Of a DNA stretch of 64,000 bases, positions 1 to 9,789 are shown one piece after another (positions within the stretch are counted from its first letter, which is position 1; every line of letters begins with the position of its first letter). The stretch is from the NCBI GenBank assembly GCA_037783545.1, contig JBBELK010000449.1, forward strand, positions 109,704 through 173,703, in the 5' to 3' direction. This DNA comes from Henricia sp. BOLD:AAB3569. Taxonomy: Eukaryota; Echinodermata; Asteroidea; Spinulosida; Echinasteridae. A model generated the notes under the pieces. The model saw only the letters and a list, made by a program, of their open reading frames with translations. It ran no database searches and was not told the origin of the DNA. A program made the position numbers and the translations under genes.

Positions 1-2305
1 TTTGGTGTACTCCTGACTCGTGCGCATGCTCAGTCCTTCGGACTGTCGTTGACACGGCCCAGTTTGGGACGGGATTTTGGTCAAAGTGTGGTCCAAACGT
101 CGGCAAATTTGGAGGTCGAAAAATGTTCCGACGAACTTCAAATTTTGCATGCTCCAAAGACTCTATATTGCGCACTTGTCCTAAAAAATTGACAGACTTT
201 CGCCGGGAAATGGCAGAGAAATTTCAGAGTTTAGAAAAAAAAGGGGTTGGCGCTTCCTGGATGCTCCCGCAACCTGTGGCTGTCTGTACACACCTCTTTG
301 GTGTACTCCTGACTCGTGCGCATGCTCAGTCCTTCGGACTGTCGTTGACACGGCCCAGTTTGGGAGGGGATTTTGGTCAAAGTGTGGTCCAAACGTCGGC
401 AAATTTGGAGGTTGAAAAATGTTCCGACGAACTTCAAATTTTGCATGCTCCAAAGACTCTATATTGCGCACTTGTCCTAAAAAATTGACAGACTTTCGCC
501 GGGAAATGGCAGAGAAATTTCAGAGTTTAGAAAAAAAGGGGTTGGCGCTTCCTGGATGCTCCCGCAACCTGTGGCTGTCTGTACACACCTCTTTGGTGTA
601 CTCCTGACTCGTGCGCATGCTCAGTCCTTCGGACTGTCGTTGACACGGCCCAGTTTGGGACGGGATTTTGGTCAAAGTGTGGTCCAAACGTCGGCAAATT
701 TGGAGGTCGAAAAATGTTCCGACGAACTTCAAATTTTGCATGCTCCAAAGACTCTATATTGCGCACTTGTCCTAAAACATTGACAGACTTTCGCCGGGAA
801 ATGGCAGAGAAATTTCAGAGTTTAGAAAAAAAAGGGGTTGGCGCTTCCTGGATGCTCCCGCAACCTGTGGCTGTCTGTACACACCTCTTTGGTGTACTCC
901 TGACTCGTGCGCATGCTCAGTCCTTCGGACTGTCGTTGACACGGCCCAGTTTGGGACGGGATTTTGGTCAAAGTGTTGGCCAAACGTCGGCAAATTTGGA
1001 GGTCGAAAAATGTTCCGACGAACTTCAAATTTTGCATGCTCCAAAGACTCTTTATTGCGCACTTGTCCTAAAAAATTGACAGACTTTCGCCGGGAAATGG
1101 CAGAGAAATTCCAGAGTTTAGAAAAAAAAGGGGTTGGCGCTTCCTGGATGCTCCCGCAACCTGTGGCTGTCTGTACACACCTCTTTGGTGTACTCCTGAC
1201 TCGTGCGCATGCTCAGTCCTTCGGACTGTCGTTGACACGGCCCAGTTTGGGACGGGATTTTGCTCAAAGTGTGGTCCAAACGTCGGCAAATTTGGAGGTC
1301 GAAAAATGTTCCGACGAACTTCAAATTTTGCATGCTCCAAAGACTCTATATTGCGCACTTGTCCTAAAAAATTGACAGACTTTCGCCGGGAAATGGCAGA
1401 GAAATTTCAGAGTTTAGAAAAAAAAGGGGTTGGCGCTTCCTGGATGCTCCCGCAACCTGTGGCTGTCTGTACACACCTCTTTGGTGTACTCCTGACTCGT
1501 GCGCATGCTCAGTCCTTCGGACTGTCGTTGACACGGCCCAGTTTGGGACGGGATTTTGGTAAAAGTGTGGTCCAAACGTCGGAAAATTTGGAGGTCGAAA
1601 AATGTTCCGACGAACTTCAAATTTTGCATGCTCCAAAGACTCTATATTGCGCACTTGTCCTAAAAAATTGACAGACTTTCGCCGGGAAATGGCAGAGAAA
1701 TTTCAGAGTTTAGAAAAAAAAAGGGGTTGGCGCTTCCTGGATGCTCCCGCAACCTGTGGCTGTCTGTACACACCTCTTTGGTGTACTCCTGACTCGTGCG
1801 CATGCTCAGTCCTTCGGACTGTCGTTGACACGGCCCAGTTTGGGAGGGGATTTTGGTCAAAGTGTGGTCCAAACGTCGGCAAATTTGGAGGTTGAAAAAT
1901 GTTCCGACGAACTTCAAATTTTGCATGCTCCAAAGACTCTATATTGCGCACTTGTCCTAAAAAATTGACAGACTTTCGCCGGGAAATGGCAGAGAAATTT
2001 CAGAGTTTAGAAAAAAAGGGGTTGGCGCTTCCTGGATGCTCCCGCAACCTGTGGCTGTCTGTACACACCTCTTTGGTGTACTCCTGACTCGTGCGCATGC
2101 TCAGTCCTTCGGACTGTCGTTGACACGGCCCAGTTTGGGACGGGATTTTGGTCAAAGTGTGGTCCAAACGTCGGCAAATTTGGAGGTCGAAAAATGTTCC
2201 GACGAACTTCAAATTTTGCATGCTCCAAAGACTCTATATTGCGCACTTGTCCTAAAAAATTGACAGACTTTCGCCGGGAAATGGCAGAGAAATTTCAGAG
2301 TTTAG

Positions 2306-2317
2306 AAAAAAAAGGGG
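2306..2317 (+). repeat. Variable A-tract followed by GGGG in each monomer
   Basis: A homopolymer of usually 8 A then 4 G. Across the array the run has 7 A (monomer 295 bp), 8 A (296 bp) or 9 A (297 bp), and is sometimes interrupted (GAAGAAAAAAA near 27401, 28882, 40344, 42420, 43609, 44798; GAATAAAAAAG near 14697, 16361, 22650, 25440; AAAACAAAAGG near 33914, 35384, 37136, 37730). This is the main source of phase drift in the array and decides which reading frames stay open across monomer junctions. Confidence 0.9.
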
Positions 2318-2356
2318 TTGGCGCTTCCTGGATGCTCCCGCAACCTGTGGCTGTCT

Positions 2357-2377
2357 GTACACACCTCTTTGGTGTAC
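2357..2377. repeat. Dyad 1: GTACAC / GTGTAC with 9-nt loop
   Basis: A perfect 6-bp inverted repeat, GTACAC at 2357-2362 and GTGTAC at 2372-2377, separated by 9 nt. It is present in nearly all 296-bp and 240-bp monomers; scattered copies carry arm or loop changes, for example TATGTACAC near 32183 and a CTTCTTT loop near 42182 and 43371. It is absent from the four 205-bp repeats. Function is unknown; it may simply be part of the homogenised unit. Confidence 0.75.
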
Positions 2378-2387
2378 TCCTGACTCG

Positions 2388-2399
2388 TGCGCATGCTCA
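2388..2399. other. Palindromic motif resembling an NRF-1 site
   Basis: TGCGCATGCTCA matches the palindromic metazoan NRF-1 binding consensus TGCGCATGCGCA at 11 of 12 positions. It recurs once per monomer in most of the array and overlaps the first bases of dyad 2. A variant lacking the central GCGC (GTGCACATGC) occurs near 9325, 13653, 19883, 20477 and 21603, and GTGCTCGTGC occurs near 50164. The match is seen directly. Any binding is inference and requires a host with an NRF-1 family protein. Confidence 0.3.
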
Positions 2400-2412
2400 G
2401 TCCTTCGGACTG
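2398..2412. repeat. Dyad 2: CAGTCC / GGACTG with 3-nt loop
   Basis: A perfect 6-bp inverted repeat around TTC, able to form a tight hairpin. Substitutions occur in either arm without a matching change in the other: CAGTTC near 29273, 32821, 38711, 39302, 54561 and 62229; GGAATG near 23878; GTACTG near 54865; CAGACTG near 32532. There is therefore no compensatory evidence that the stem is under selection. The 205-bp repeats lack it. Confidence 0.75.
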
Positions 2413-2464
2413 TCGTTGACACGGCCCAGTTTGGGACGGGATTTTGGTCAAAGTGTGGTCCAAA

Positions 2465-2500
2465 CGTCGGCAAATTTGGAGGTCGAAAAATGTTCCGACG
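2465..2500. repeat. Dyad 3: CGTCGG / CCGACG with 24-nt spacer
   Basis: A perfect 6-bp inverted repeat, CGTCGG at 2465-2470 and CCGACG at 2495-2500, spanning the AAATTTGGAGGTCG segment. It is intact in most 296-bp monomers. The 240-bp monomers lose the left arm because their 56-bp deletion removes it. The corresponding 205-bp sequence (GGTCGCT ... CCAGACA) does not form the dyad. Confidence 0.6.
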
Positions 2501-3227
2501 AACTTCAAATTTTGCATGCTCCAAAGACTCTATATTGCGCACTTGTCCTAAAAAATTGACAGACTTTCGCCGGGAAATGGCAGAGAAATTTCAGAGTTTA
2601 GAAAAAAAGGGGTTGGCGCTTCCTGGATGCTCCCGCAACCTGTGGCTGTCTGTACACACCTCTTTGGTGTACTCCTGACTCGTGCGCATGCTCAGTCCTT
2701 CGGACTGTCGTTGACACGGCCCAGTTTGGGACGGGATTTTGGTCAAAGTGTGGTCCAAACGTCGGCAAATTTGGAGGTCGAAAAATGTTCCGACGAACTT
2801 CAAATTTTGCATGCTCCAAAGACTCTATATTGCGCACTTGTCCTAAAAAATTGACAGACTTTCGCCGGGAAATGGCAGAGAAATTTCAGAGTTTAGAAAA
2901 AAAAGGGGTTGGCGCTTCCTGGATGCTCCCGCAACCTGTGGCTGTCTGTACACACCTCTTTGGTGTACTCCTGACTCGTGCGCATGCTCAGTCCTTCGGA
3001 CTGTCGTTGACACGGCCCAGTTTGGGACGGGATTTTGGTCAAAGTGTGGTCCAAACGTCGGCAAATTTGGAGGTCGAAAAATGTTCCGACGAACTTCAAA
3101 TTTTGCATGCTCCAAAGACTCTATATTGCGCACTTGTCCTAAAAAATTGACAGACTTTCGCCGGGAAATGGCAGAGAAATTTCAGAGTTTAGAAAAAAAA
3201 GGGGTTGGCGCTTCCTGGATGCTCCCG

Positions 3228-3432
3228 AAGTGGTCGCTATTTTGGAACTGAAGGAATGTCCAGACAAACTTGAAATCTTGCCTGCTTTAACAACTCTATA
3301 TCCCAAACGTATTCTGCAAATTTCAGCAATTTCCCGTTTAAACCGACCGAGTTATCGGTGAATCAAGCAAAAACTCCCTGCCGGCACATTTTTCGCACAA
3401 GCAGACGCCGCTTTCGGGAAACATTTCGTCTG
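3228..3432 (+). repeat. 205-bp repeat copy 1
   Basis: It joins the 296-bp array directly after GCTCCCG. Distinguishing bases are AAACTTGAAATCTTG, TTATCGGTGAATCAAGC and CCGGCACATTTTTCGC. It carries the GTTTAAAC palindrome at 3336-3343. Confidence 0.9.
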
Positions 3433-3637
3433 AAGTGGTCGCTATTTTGGAACTGAAGGAATGTCCAGACAAACTTCAAATTTTGCCTGCTTTAACAACT
3501 CTACATCCCAAAAGTATTCTGCAAATTTCAGCAATTTCCCGTTTAAACCGACCGAGTTATCGTTGAATCTAGCAAAAACTCCCTGCCGTCACAGTTTTCG
3601 CACAAGCAGACGCCGCTTTCGGGAAACATTTCGTCTG
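3433..3637 (+). repeat. 205-bp repeat copy 2
   Basis: Differs from copy 1 by ACTTCAAATTTTG, CTACATCCCAAAAGT and CCGTCACAGTTTTCGC. Its shared block is the closest of the four to the 296-bp monomer. GTTTAAAC is at 3541-3548. Confidence 0.9.
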
Positions 3638-3842
3638 AAGTGGTCGCTATTTTGGAACTGAAGGAATGTCCAGACAAATTTGAAATTTTGACTGCTTTAA
3701 CAACTCTATATCCCAAACGTATTCTGCAAATTTCAGCAATTTCCCGTTTAAACCGACCGAGTTATCGTTGAATCTAGCAAAAACTCCCTGCCGGCTCAAT
3801 TTTCGCACAAGCAGACGCCGCTTTCCGGAAACATTCCATCTG
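3638..3842 (+). repeat. 205-bp repeat copy 3
   Basis: Marked by AAATTTGAAATTTTGACTGC, CCGGCTCAATTTTCGC, and CTTTCCGGAAACATTCCATC at its right end. GTTTAAAC is at 3746-3753. Confidence 0.9.
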
Positions 3843-4024
3843 AAGTGGTCGCTATTTTGTAACTGAAGGAATGTCCACACAAACTTCAAATTGTGCCTGC
3901 TAAAACAACTCTATATCCCAAACGTATTCTGCAAATTTCAGCAATTTCCCGTTTAAACCGACCGAGTTATCGTTGAATCTAGCAAAAACTCCCTGCCGTC
4001 ACAGTTTTCGCTCAAGCAGATGCC
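3843..4024 (+). repeat. 205-bp repeat copy 4, truncated at the junction
   Basis: Marked by TTTTGTAACTG, CCACACAAACTTC, TTGTGCCTGCTAAAAC and CTCAAGCAGATGCCG. It ends inside the segment that reads GCAGACGCCGC in copies 1-3. The switch to the 296-bp unit falls at GCCGTTGACACGG, close to the monomer's own GTCGTTGACACGG, so a few bases of shared sequence lie at the breakpoint. GTTTAAAC is at 3951-3958. Confidence 0.88.
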
Positions 4025-6423
4025 GTTGACACGGCCCAGTTTGGGACGGGATTTTGGTCAAAGTGTGGTCCAAACGTCGGCAAATTTGGAGGTCGAAAAA
4101 TGTTCCGACGAACTTCAAATTCTGCATGCTCCAAAGACTCTATATTGCGCACTTGTCCTAAAAAATTGACAGACTTTCGCCGGGAAATGGCAGAGAAATT
4201 TCAGAGTTTAGAAAAAAAAGGGGTTGGCGCTTCCTGGATGCTCCCGCAACCTGTGGCTGTCTGTACACACCTCTTTGGTGTACTCCTGACTCGTGCGCAT
4301 GCTCAGTCCTTCGGACTGTCGTTGACACGGCCCAGTTTGGGACGGGATTTTGGTCAAAGTGTGGTCCAAACGTCGGCAAATTTGGAGGTTGAAAAATGTT
4401 CAGACGAACTTCAAATTTTGCATGCTCCAAAGAATCTATATTGCGCACTTGTCCTAAAAAAATGACAGACTTTCGCCGGGAAATGGCAGAGAAATTTCAG
4501 AGTTTAGAAAAAAAAGGGGTTGGCGCTTCCTGGATGCTCCCGCAACCTGTGGCTGTCTGTACACACCTCTTTGGTGTACTCCTGACTCGTGCGCATGCTC
4601 AGTCCTTCGGACTGTCGTTGACACGGCCCAGTTTGGGACGGGATTTTGGTCAAAGTGTGGTCCAAACGTCGGCAAATTTGGAGGTTGAAAAATGTTCCGA
4701 CGAACTTCAAATTTTGCATGCTCCAAAGACTCTATATTGCGCACTTGTCCTAAAAAAATGACAGACTTTCGCCGGGAAATGGCAGATAAATTTCAGAGTT
4801 TAGAACAAAAAGGGGTTGGCGCTTCCTGGATGCTCCCGCAACCTGTGGCTGTCTGTACACACCTCTTTGGTGTACTCCTGACTCGTGCGCATGCTCAGTC
4901 CTTCGGACTGTCGTTGACACGGCCCAGTTTGGGACGGGATTTTGGTCAAAGTGTGGTCCAAACGTCGGCAAATTTGGAGGTCGAAAAATGTTCCGACGAA
5001 CTTCAAATTTTGCATGCTCCAAAGACTCTATATTGCGCACTTGTCCTAAAAAATTGACAGACTTTCGCCGGGAAATGGCAGAGAAATTCCAGAGTTTAGA
5101 AAAAAAAGGGGTTGGCGCTTCCTGGATGCTCCCGCAACCTGTGGCTGTCTGTACACACCTCTTTGGTGTACTCCTGACTCGTGCGCATGCTCAGTCCTTC
5201 GGACTGTCGTTGACACGGCCCAGTTTGGGACGGGATTTTGGTCAAAGTGTGGTCCAAACGTCGGCAAATTTGGAGGTCGAAAAATGTTCCCACGAACTTC
5301 AAATTTTGCATGCTCCAAAGACTCTATATTGCGCACTTGTCCTAAAAAATTGACAGACTTTCGCCGGGAAATGGCAGAGAAATTCCAGAGTTTAGAAAAA
5401 AAGGGGTTGGCGCTTCCTGGATGCTCCCGCAACCTGTGGCTGTCTGTACACACCTCTTTGGTGTACTCCTGACTGGTGCGCATGCTCAGTCCTTCGGACT
5501 GTCGTTGACACGGCCCAGTTTGGGACGGGATTTTGCTCAAAGTGTGGTCCAAACGTCGGCAAATTTGGAGGTCAAGAAATGTTCTGACGAACTTCAAATT
5601 TTGCATGCTCCAAAGACTCTATATTGCGCAGTTGTCCTAAAAAATTGACAGACTTTCGCCGGGAAATGGCAGAGAAATTTCAGAGTTTAGAAAAAAAAGG
5701 GGTTGGCGCTTCCTGGATGCTCCCGCAACCTGTGGCTGTCTGTACACACCTCTTTGGTGTACTCCTGACTCGTGCGCATGCTCAGTCCTTCGGACTGTCG
5801 TTGACACGGCCCAGTTTGGGACGGGATTTTGGTCAAAGTGTGGTCCAAACGTCGGCAAATTTGGAGGTCGAAAAATGTTCCGACGATCTTCAAATTTTGC
5901 ATGCTCCAAAGACTCTATATTGCGCACTTGTCCTAAAAAATTGACAGACTTTCGCCGGGAAATGGCAGATAAATTTCAGAGTTTAGTACAAAAAGGGGTT
6001 GGCGCTTCCTGGATGCTCCCCCAACCTGTGGCTGTCTGTACACACCTCTTTGGTGTACTCCTGACTCGTGCGCATGCTCAGTCCTTCGGACTGTCGTTGA
6101 CACGGCCCAGTTTGGGACGGGATTTTGGTCAAAGTGTGGTCCAAACGTCGGCAAATTTGGAGGTCGAAAAATGTTCCGACGAACTTCAAATTTTGCATGC
6201 TCCAAAGACTCTATATTGCGCACTTGTCCTAAAAAATTGACAGACTTTCGCCGGGAAATGGCAGAGAAATTTCAGAGTTTAGAAAAAAAAGGGGTTGGCG
6301 CTTCCTGGATGCTCCCGCAACCTGTGGCTGTCTGTACACACCTCTTTGGTGTACTCCTGACTCGTGCGCATGCTCAGTCCTTCGGACTGTCGTTGACACG
6401 GCCCAGTTTGGGACGGGATTTTG

Positions 6424-7750
6424 CTCAAAGTGTGGTCCAAACGTCGGCAAATTTGGAGGTCGAAAAATGTTCCGACGAACTTCAAATTTTGCATGCTCCA
6501 AAGACTCTATATTGCGCACTTGTCCTAAAAAATTGACAGACTTTCGCCGGGAAATGGCAGAGAAATTTCAGAGTTTAGAAAAAAAGGGGTTGGCGCTTCC
6601 TGGATGCTCCCGCAACCTGTGGCTGTCTGTACACACCTCTTTGGTGTACTCCTGACTCGTGCGCATGCTCAGTCCTTCGGACTGTCGTTGACACGGCCCA
6701 GTTTGGGACGGGATTTTGGTAAAAGTGTGGTCCAAACGTCGGAAAATTTGGAGGTCGAAAAATGTTCCGACGAACTTCAAATTTTGCATGCTCCAAAGAC
6801 TCTATATTGCGCACTTGTCCTAAAAAATTGACAGACTTTCGCCGGGAAATGGCAGAGAAATTTCAGAGTTTAGAAAAAAAAAGGGGTTGGCGCTTCCTGG
6901 ATGCTCCCGCAACCTGTGGCTGTCTGTACACACCTCTTTGGTGTACTCCTGACTCGTGCGCATGCTCAGTCCTTCGGACTGTCGTTGACACGGCCCAGTT
7001 TGGGAGGGGATTTTGGTCAAAGTGTGGTCCAAACGTCGGCAAATTTGGAGGTTGAAAAATGTTCCGACGAACTTCAAATTTTGCATGCTCCAAAGACTCT
7101 ATATTGCGCACTTGTCCTAAAAAATTGACAGACTTTCGCCGGGAAATGGCAGAGAAATTTCAGAGTTTAGAAAAAAAGGGGTTGGCGCTTCCTGGATGCT
7201 CCCGCAACCTGTGGCTGTCTGTACACACCTCTTTGGTGTACTCCTGACTCGTGCGCATGCTCAGTCCTTCGGACTGTCGTTGACACGGCCCAGTTTGGGA
7301 CGGGATTTTGGTCAAAGTGTGGTCCAAACGTCGGCAAATTTGGAGGTCGAAAAATGTTCCGACGAACTTCAAATTTTGCATGCTCCAAAGACTCTATATT
7401 GCGCACTTGTCCTAAAAAATTGACAGACTTTCGCCGGGAAATGGCAGAGAAATTTCAGAGTTTAGAAAAAAAAGGGGTTGGCGCTTCCTGGATGCTCCCG
7501 CAACCTGTGGCTGTCTGTACACACCTCTTTGGTGTACTCCTGACTCGTGCGCATGCTCAGTCCTTCGGACTGTCGTTGACACGGCCCAGTTTGGGACGGG
7601 ATTTTGGTCAAAGTGTGGTCCAAACGTCGGCAAATTTGGAGGTCGAAAAATGTTCCGACGAACTTCAAATTTTGCATGCTCCAAAGACTCTATATTGCGC
7701 ACTTGTCCTAAAAAATTGACAGACTTTCGCCGGGAAATGGCAGAGAAATT
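6424..7750 (+). repeat. Displaced repeat, right copy (offset 5160)
   Basis: Partner of 1263-2590. The order of four distinctive monomers is preserved. Similarity breaks to the left where 1112 reads GAAATTCCAG and 6273 reads GAAATTTCAG, and to the right by about 7930, where TTTCGAGG first appears. Confidence 0.85.
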
Positions 7751-9789
7751 TCAGAGTTTAGAAAAAAAAGGGGTTGGCGCTTCCTGGATGCTCCCGCAAC
7801 CTGTGGCTGTCTGTACACACCTCTTTGGTGTACTCCTGACTCGTGCGCATGCTCAGTCCTTCGGACTGTCGTTGACACGGCCCAGTTTGGGACGGGATTT
7901 TGGTCAAAGTGTGGTCCAAACGTCGGCAAATTTCGAGGTCGAAAAATGTTCCGACGAACTTCAAATTTGGCATGCTCCAAAGACTCTATATTGCGCACTT
8001 GTCCTAAAAAATTGACAGACTTTCGCCGGGAAATGGCAGAGAAATTTCAGAGTTTAGAAAAAAAAGGGGTTGGCGCTTCCTGGATGCTCCCCCAACCTGT
8101 GGCTGTCTGTACACACCTCTTTGGTGTACTCCTGACTCGTGCGCATGCTCAGTCCTTCGGACTGTCGTTGACACGGCCCAGTTTGGGACGGGCTTTTGGT
8201 CAAAGTGTGGTCCAAACGTCGGCAAATTTGGAGGTCGAAAAATGTTCCGACGAACTTCAAATTTTGCATGCTCCAAAGACTCTATATTGCGCACTTGTCC
8301 TAAAAAATTGACAGACTTTCGCCGGGAAATGGCAGAGAAATTTCAGAGTTTAGAAAAAAAAGGGGTTGGCGCTTCCTGGATGCTCCCGCAACCTGTGGCT
8401 GTCTGTACACACCTCTTTGGTGTACTCCTGACTCGTGCGCATGCTCAGTCCTTCGGACTGTCGTTGACACGGCCCAGTTTGGGACGGGATTTTGGTCAAA
8501 GTGTGGTCCAAACGTCGGCAAATTTGGAGGTCGAGAAATGTTCCGACGAACTTCAAATTTTGCATGCTCCAAAGACTCTATATTGCGCACTTGTCCTAAA
8601 AAATTGACAGACTTTCGCCGGGAAATGGCAGAGAAATTTCAGAGTTTAGAAAAAAAAGGGGTTGGCGCTTCCTGGATGCTCCCGCAACCTGTGGCTGTCT
8701 GTACACACCTCTTTGGTGTACTCCTGACTCGTGCGCATGCTCAGTCCTTCGGACTGTCGTTGACACGGCCCAGTTTGGGACGGGATTTTGGTCAAAGTGT
8801 GGTCCAAACGTCGGCAAATTTGGAGGTCGAAAAATGTTCCGACGAACTTCAAATTTTGCATGCTCCAAAGACTCTATATTGCGCACTTGTCCTAAAAAAT
8901 TGACAGACTTTCGCCGGGAAATGGCAGAGAAATTTCAGAGTTTAGAAAAAAAAGGGGTTGGCGCTTCCTGGATGCTCCCGCAACCTGTGGCTGTCTGTAC
9001 ACACCTCTTTGGTGTACTCCTGACTCGTGCGCATGCTCAGTCCTTCGGACTGTCGTTGACACGGCCCAGTTTGGGACGGGATTTTGGTCAAAGTGTGGTC
9101 CAAACGTCGGCAAATTTCGAGGTCGAAAAATGTTCCGACGAACTTCAAATTTTGCATGCTCCAAAGACTCTATATTGCGCACTTGTCCTAAAAAATTGAC
9201 AGACTTTCGCCGGGAAATGGCAGAGAAATTTCAGAGTTTAGAAAAAAAAGGGGTTGGCGCTTCCTGGATGCTCCCCCAACCTGTGGCTGTCTGTACACAC
9301 CTCTTTGGTGTACTCCTGACTCGTGCACATGCTCAGTCCTTCGGACTGTCGTTGACACGGCCCAGTTTGGGACGGGATTTTGGTCAAAGTGTGGTCCAAA
9401 CGTCGGCAAATTTGGAGGTCGAAAAATGTTCCGACGAACTTCAAATTTTGCATGCTCCAAAGACTCTATATTGCGCACTTGTCCTAAAAAATTGACAGAC
9501 TTTCGCCGGGAAATGGCAGAGAAATTTCAGAGTTTAGAAAAAAAAGGGGTTGGCGCTTCCTGGATGCTCCCGCAACCTGTGGCTGTCTGTACACACCTCT
9601 TTGGTGTACTCCTGACTCGTGCGCATGCTCAGTCCTTCGGACTGTCGTTGACACGGCCCAGTTTGGGACGGGATTTTGGTCAAAGTGTGGTCCAAACGTC
9701 GGCAAATTTGGAGGTCGAAAAATGTTCCGACGAACTTAAAATTTTGCATGCTCCAAAGACTCTATATTGCGCACTTGTCCTAAAAAATT

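Larger units (their letters stand above)
2194..2489 (+). repeat. Reference 296-bp monomer
   Basis: A typical copy used here to describe the unit, starting at ATGTTCC by convention. In order: a block shared with the 205-bp family (about 2192-2239); AAAAAATTGACAG; GCCGGGAAATGGC; AAATTTCAG; an A8G4 tract (2306-2317); a palindrome-rich stretch (2357-2412); then GACGGGATTTTGG and a CGTCGG...CCGACG dyad that runs into the next copy. Hand count gives 143 G+C of 296 (48 percent) and 16 CpGs against about 17 expected. Length is almost exactly twice 148 bp, but I see no convincing half-monomer duplication. Confidence 0.9.
1263..2590 (+). repeat. Displaced repeat, left copy (offset 5160)
   Basis: The succession of variants here (GATTTTGCTC; then GGTAAAAGTG with GTCGGAAAATTTGG; then a 9-A monomer with GGGAGGGGATT and GTTGAAAAATG; then a 7-A monomer) recurs in the same order about 5160 bp to the right. 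One A-tract length difference shifts the offset from 5161 to 5160. The 205-bp island lies between the two copies. Confidence 0.85.
1..3227 (+). repeat. 296-bp satellite array, left segment (about 11 monomers)
   Basis: Head-to-tail copies of a 296-bp monomer. The marker ATGTTCC recurs at 122, 418, 714, 1010, 1306, 1602, 1899, 2194, 2490, 2785 and 3081, so spacing is 295-297 bp. The variation comes mainly from the length of a poly-A tract. The window opens in mid-monomer, so the array continues to the left. Local variants include GGGAGGGGATT near 366 and 1847, GATTTTGCTC near 1260 and GTTGAAAAATG near 411 and 1891. The segment ends abruptly at 3227 after GCTCCCG, where the 205-bp repeat begins. 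No gene or unique sequence is present. Confidence 0.98.
3228..4024 (+). repeat. Island of 205-bp satellite, four tandem copies
   Basis: Units begin with AAGTGGTCGC at 3228, 3433, 3638 and 3843, exactly 205 bp apart; the fourth is truncated where the 296-bp array resumes at GTTGACACGG (about 4025). A 48-bp block matches the 296-bp monomer at 39 of 48 positions by eye (AATGT..C.GAC.AACTT... to CTCTATAT), and weaker collinear similarity continues through AATTTC.CAG and TAG.AAAAA. The copies differ from each other far more than neighbouring 296-bp monomers do. No open frame of interest is present: an 80-aa minus-strand frame and a 66-aa plus frame are chance. Confidence 0.93.

Noticed and set aside
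181..471. A recurring 96-aa minus-strand open frame starting MRNIESLEH, and a 71-aa frame starting MQNLKF
   Set aside because: Both lie opposite the plus-strand frame over the same bases, so at most one could be coding. Neither has features of a real protein, and both occur almost unchanged in about 200 copies because the DNA itself is repeated.
123..488. A recurring 121-aa plus-strand open frame starting MFRRTSNFAC, one per monomer
   Set aside because: It is longer than the monomer and overlaps the next copy of itself, has no recognisable domain, is broken or shifted whenever the A-tract changes length, and its variants are not biased to silent sites. A homogenised repeat with few stops explains it.
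2412..2424. Possible CENP-B box at GTCGTTGACACGG
   Set aside because: The required pattern TTCG-4-A-2-CGGG is not met: the first T is G, the spacing is one base short, and the last G is C. The resemblance is within what chance would give.
2194..2489. Possible 148-bp half-monomer duplication, from two AAATTT...GAAAAA stretches and two CATGCTC motifs
   Set aside because: The paired motifs are 114 and 123 bp apart rather than about 148, and the sequence between does not align by eye, so this is most likely low-complexity similarity.
3461..3661. 66-aa plus-strand and 80-aa minus-strand open frames in the 205-bp island
   Set aside because: They overlap each other, run across repeat boundaries, and are not conserved among the four units.
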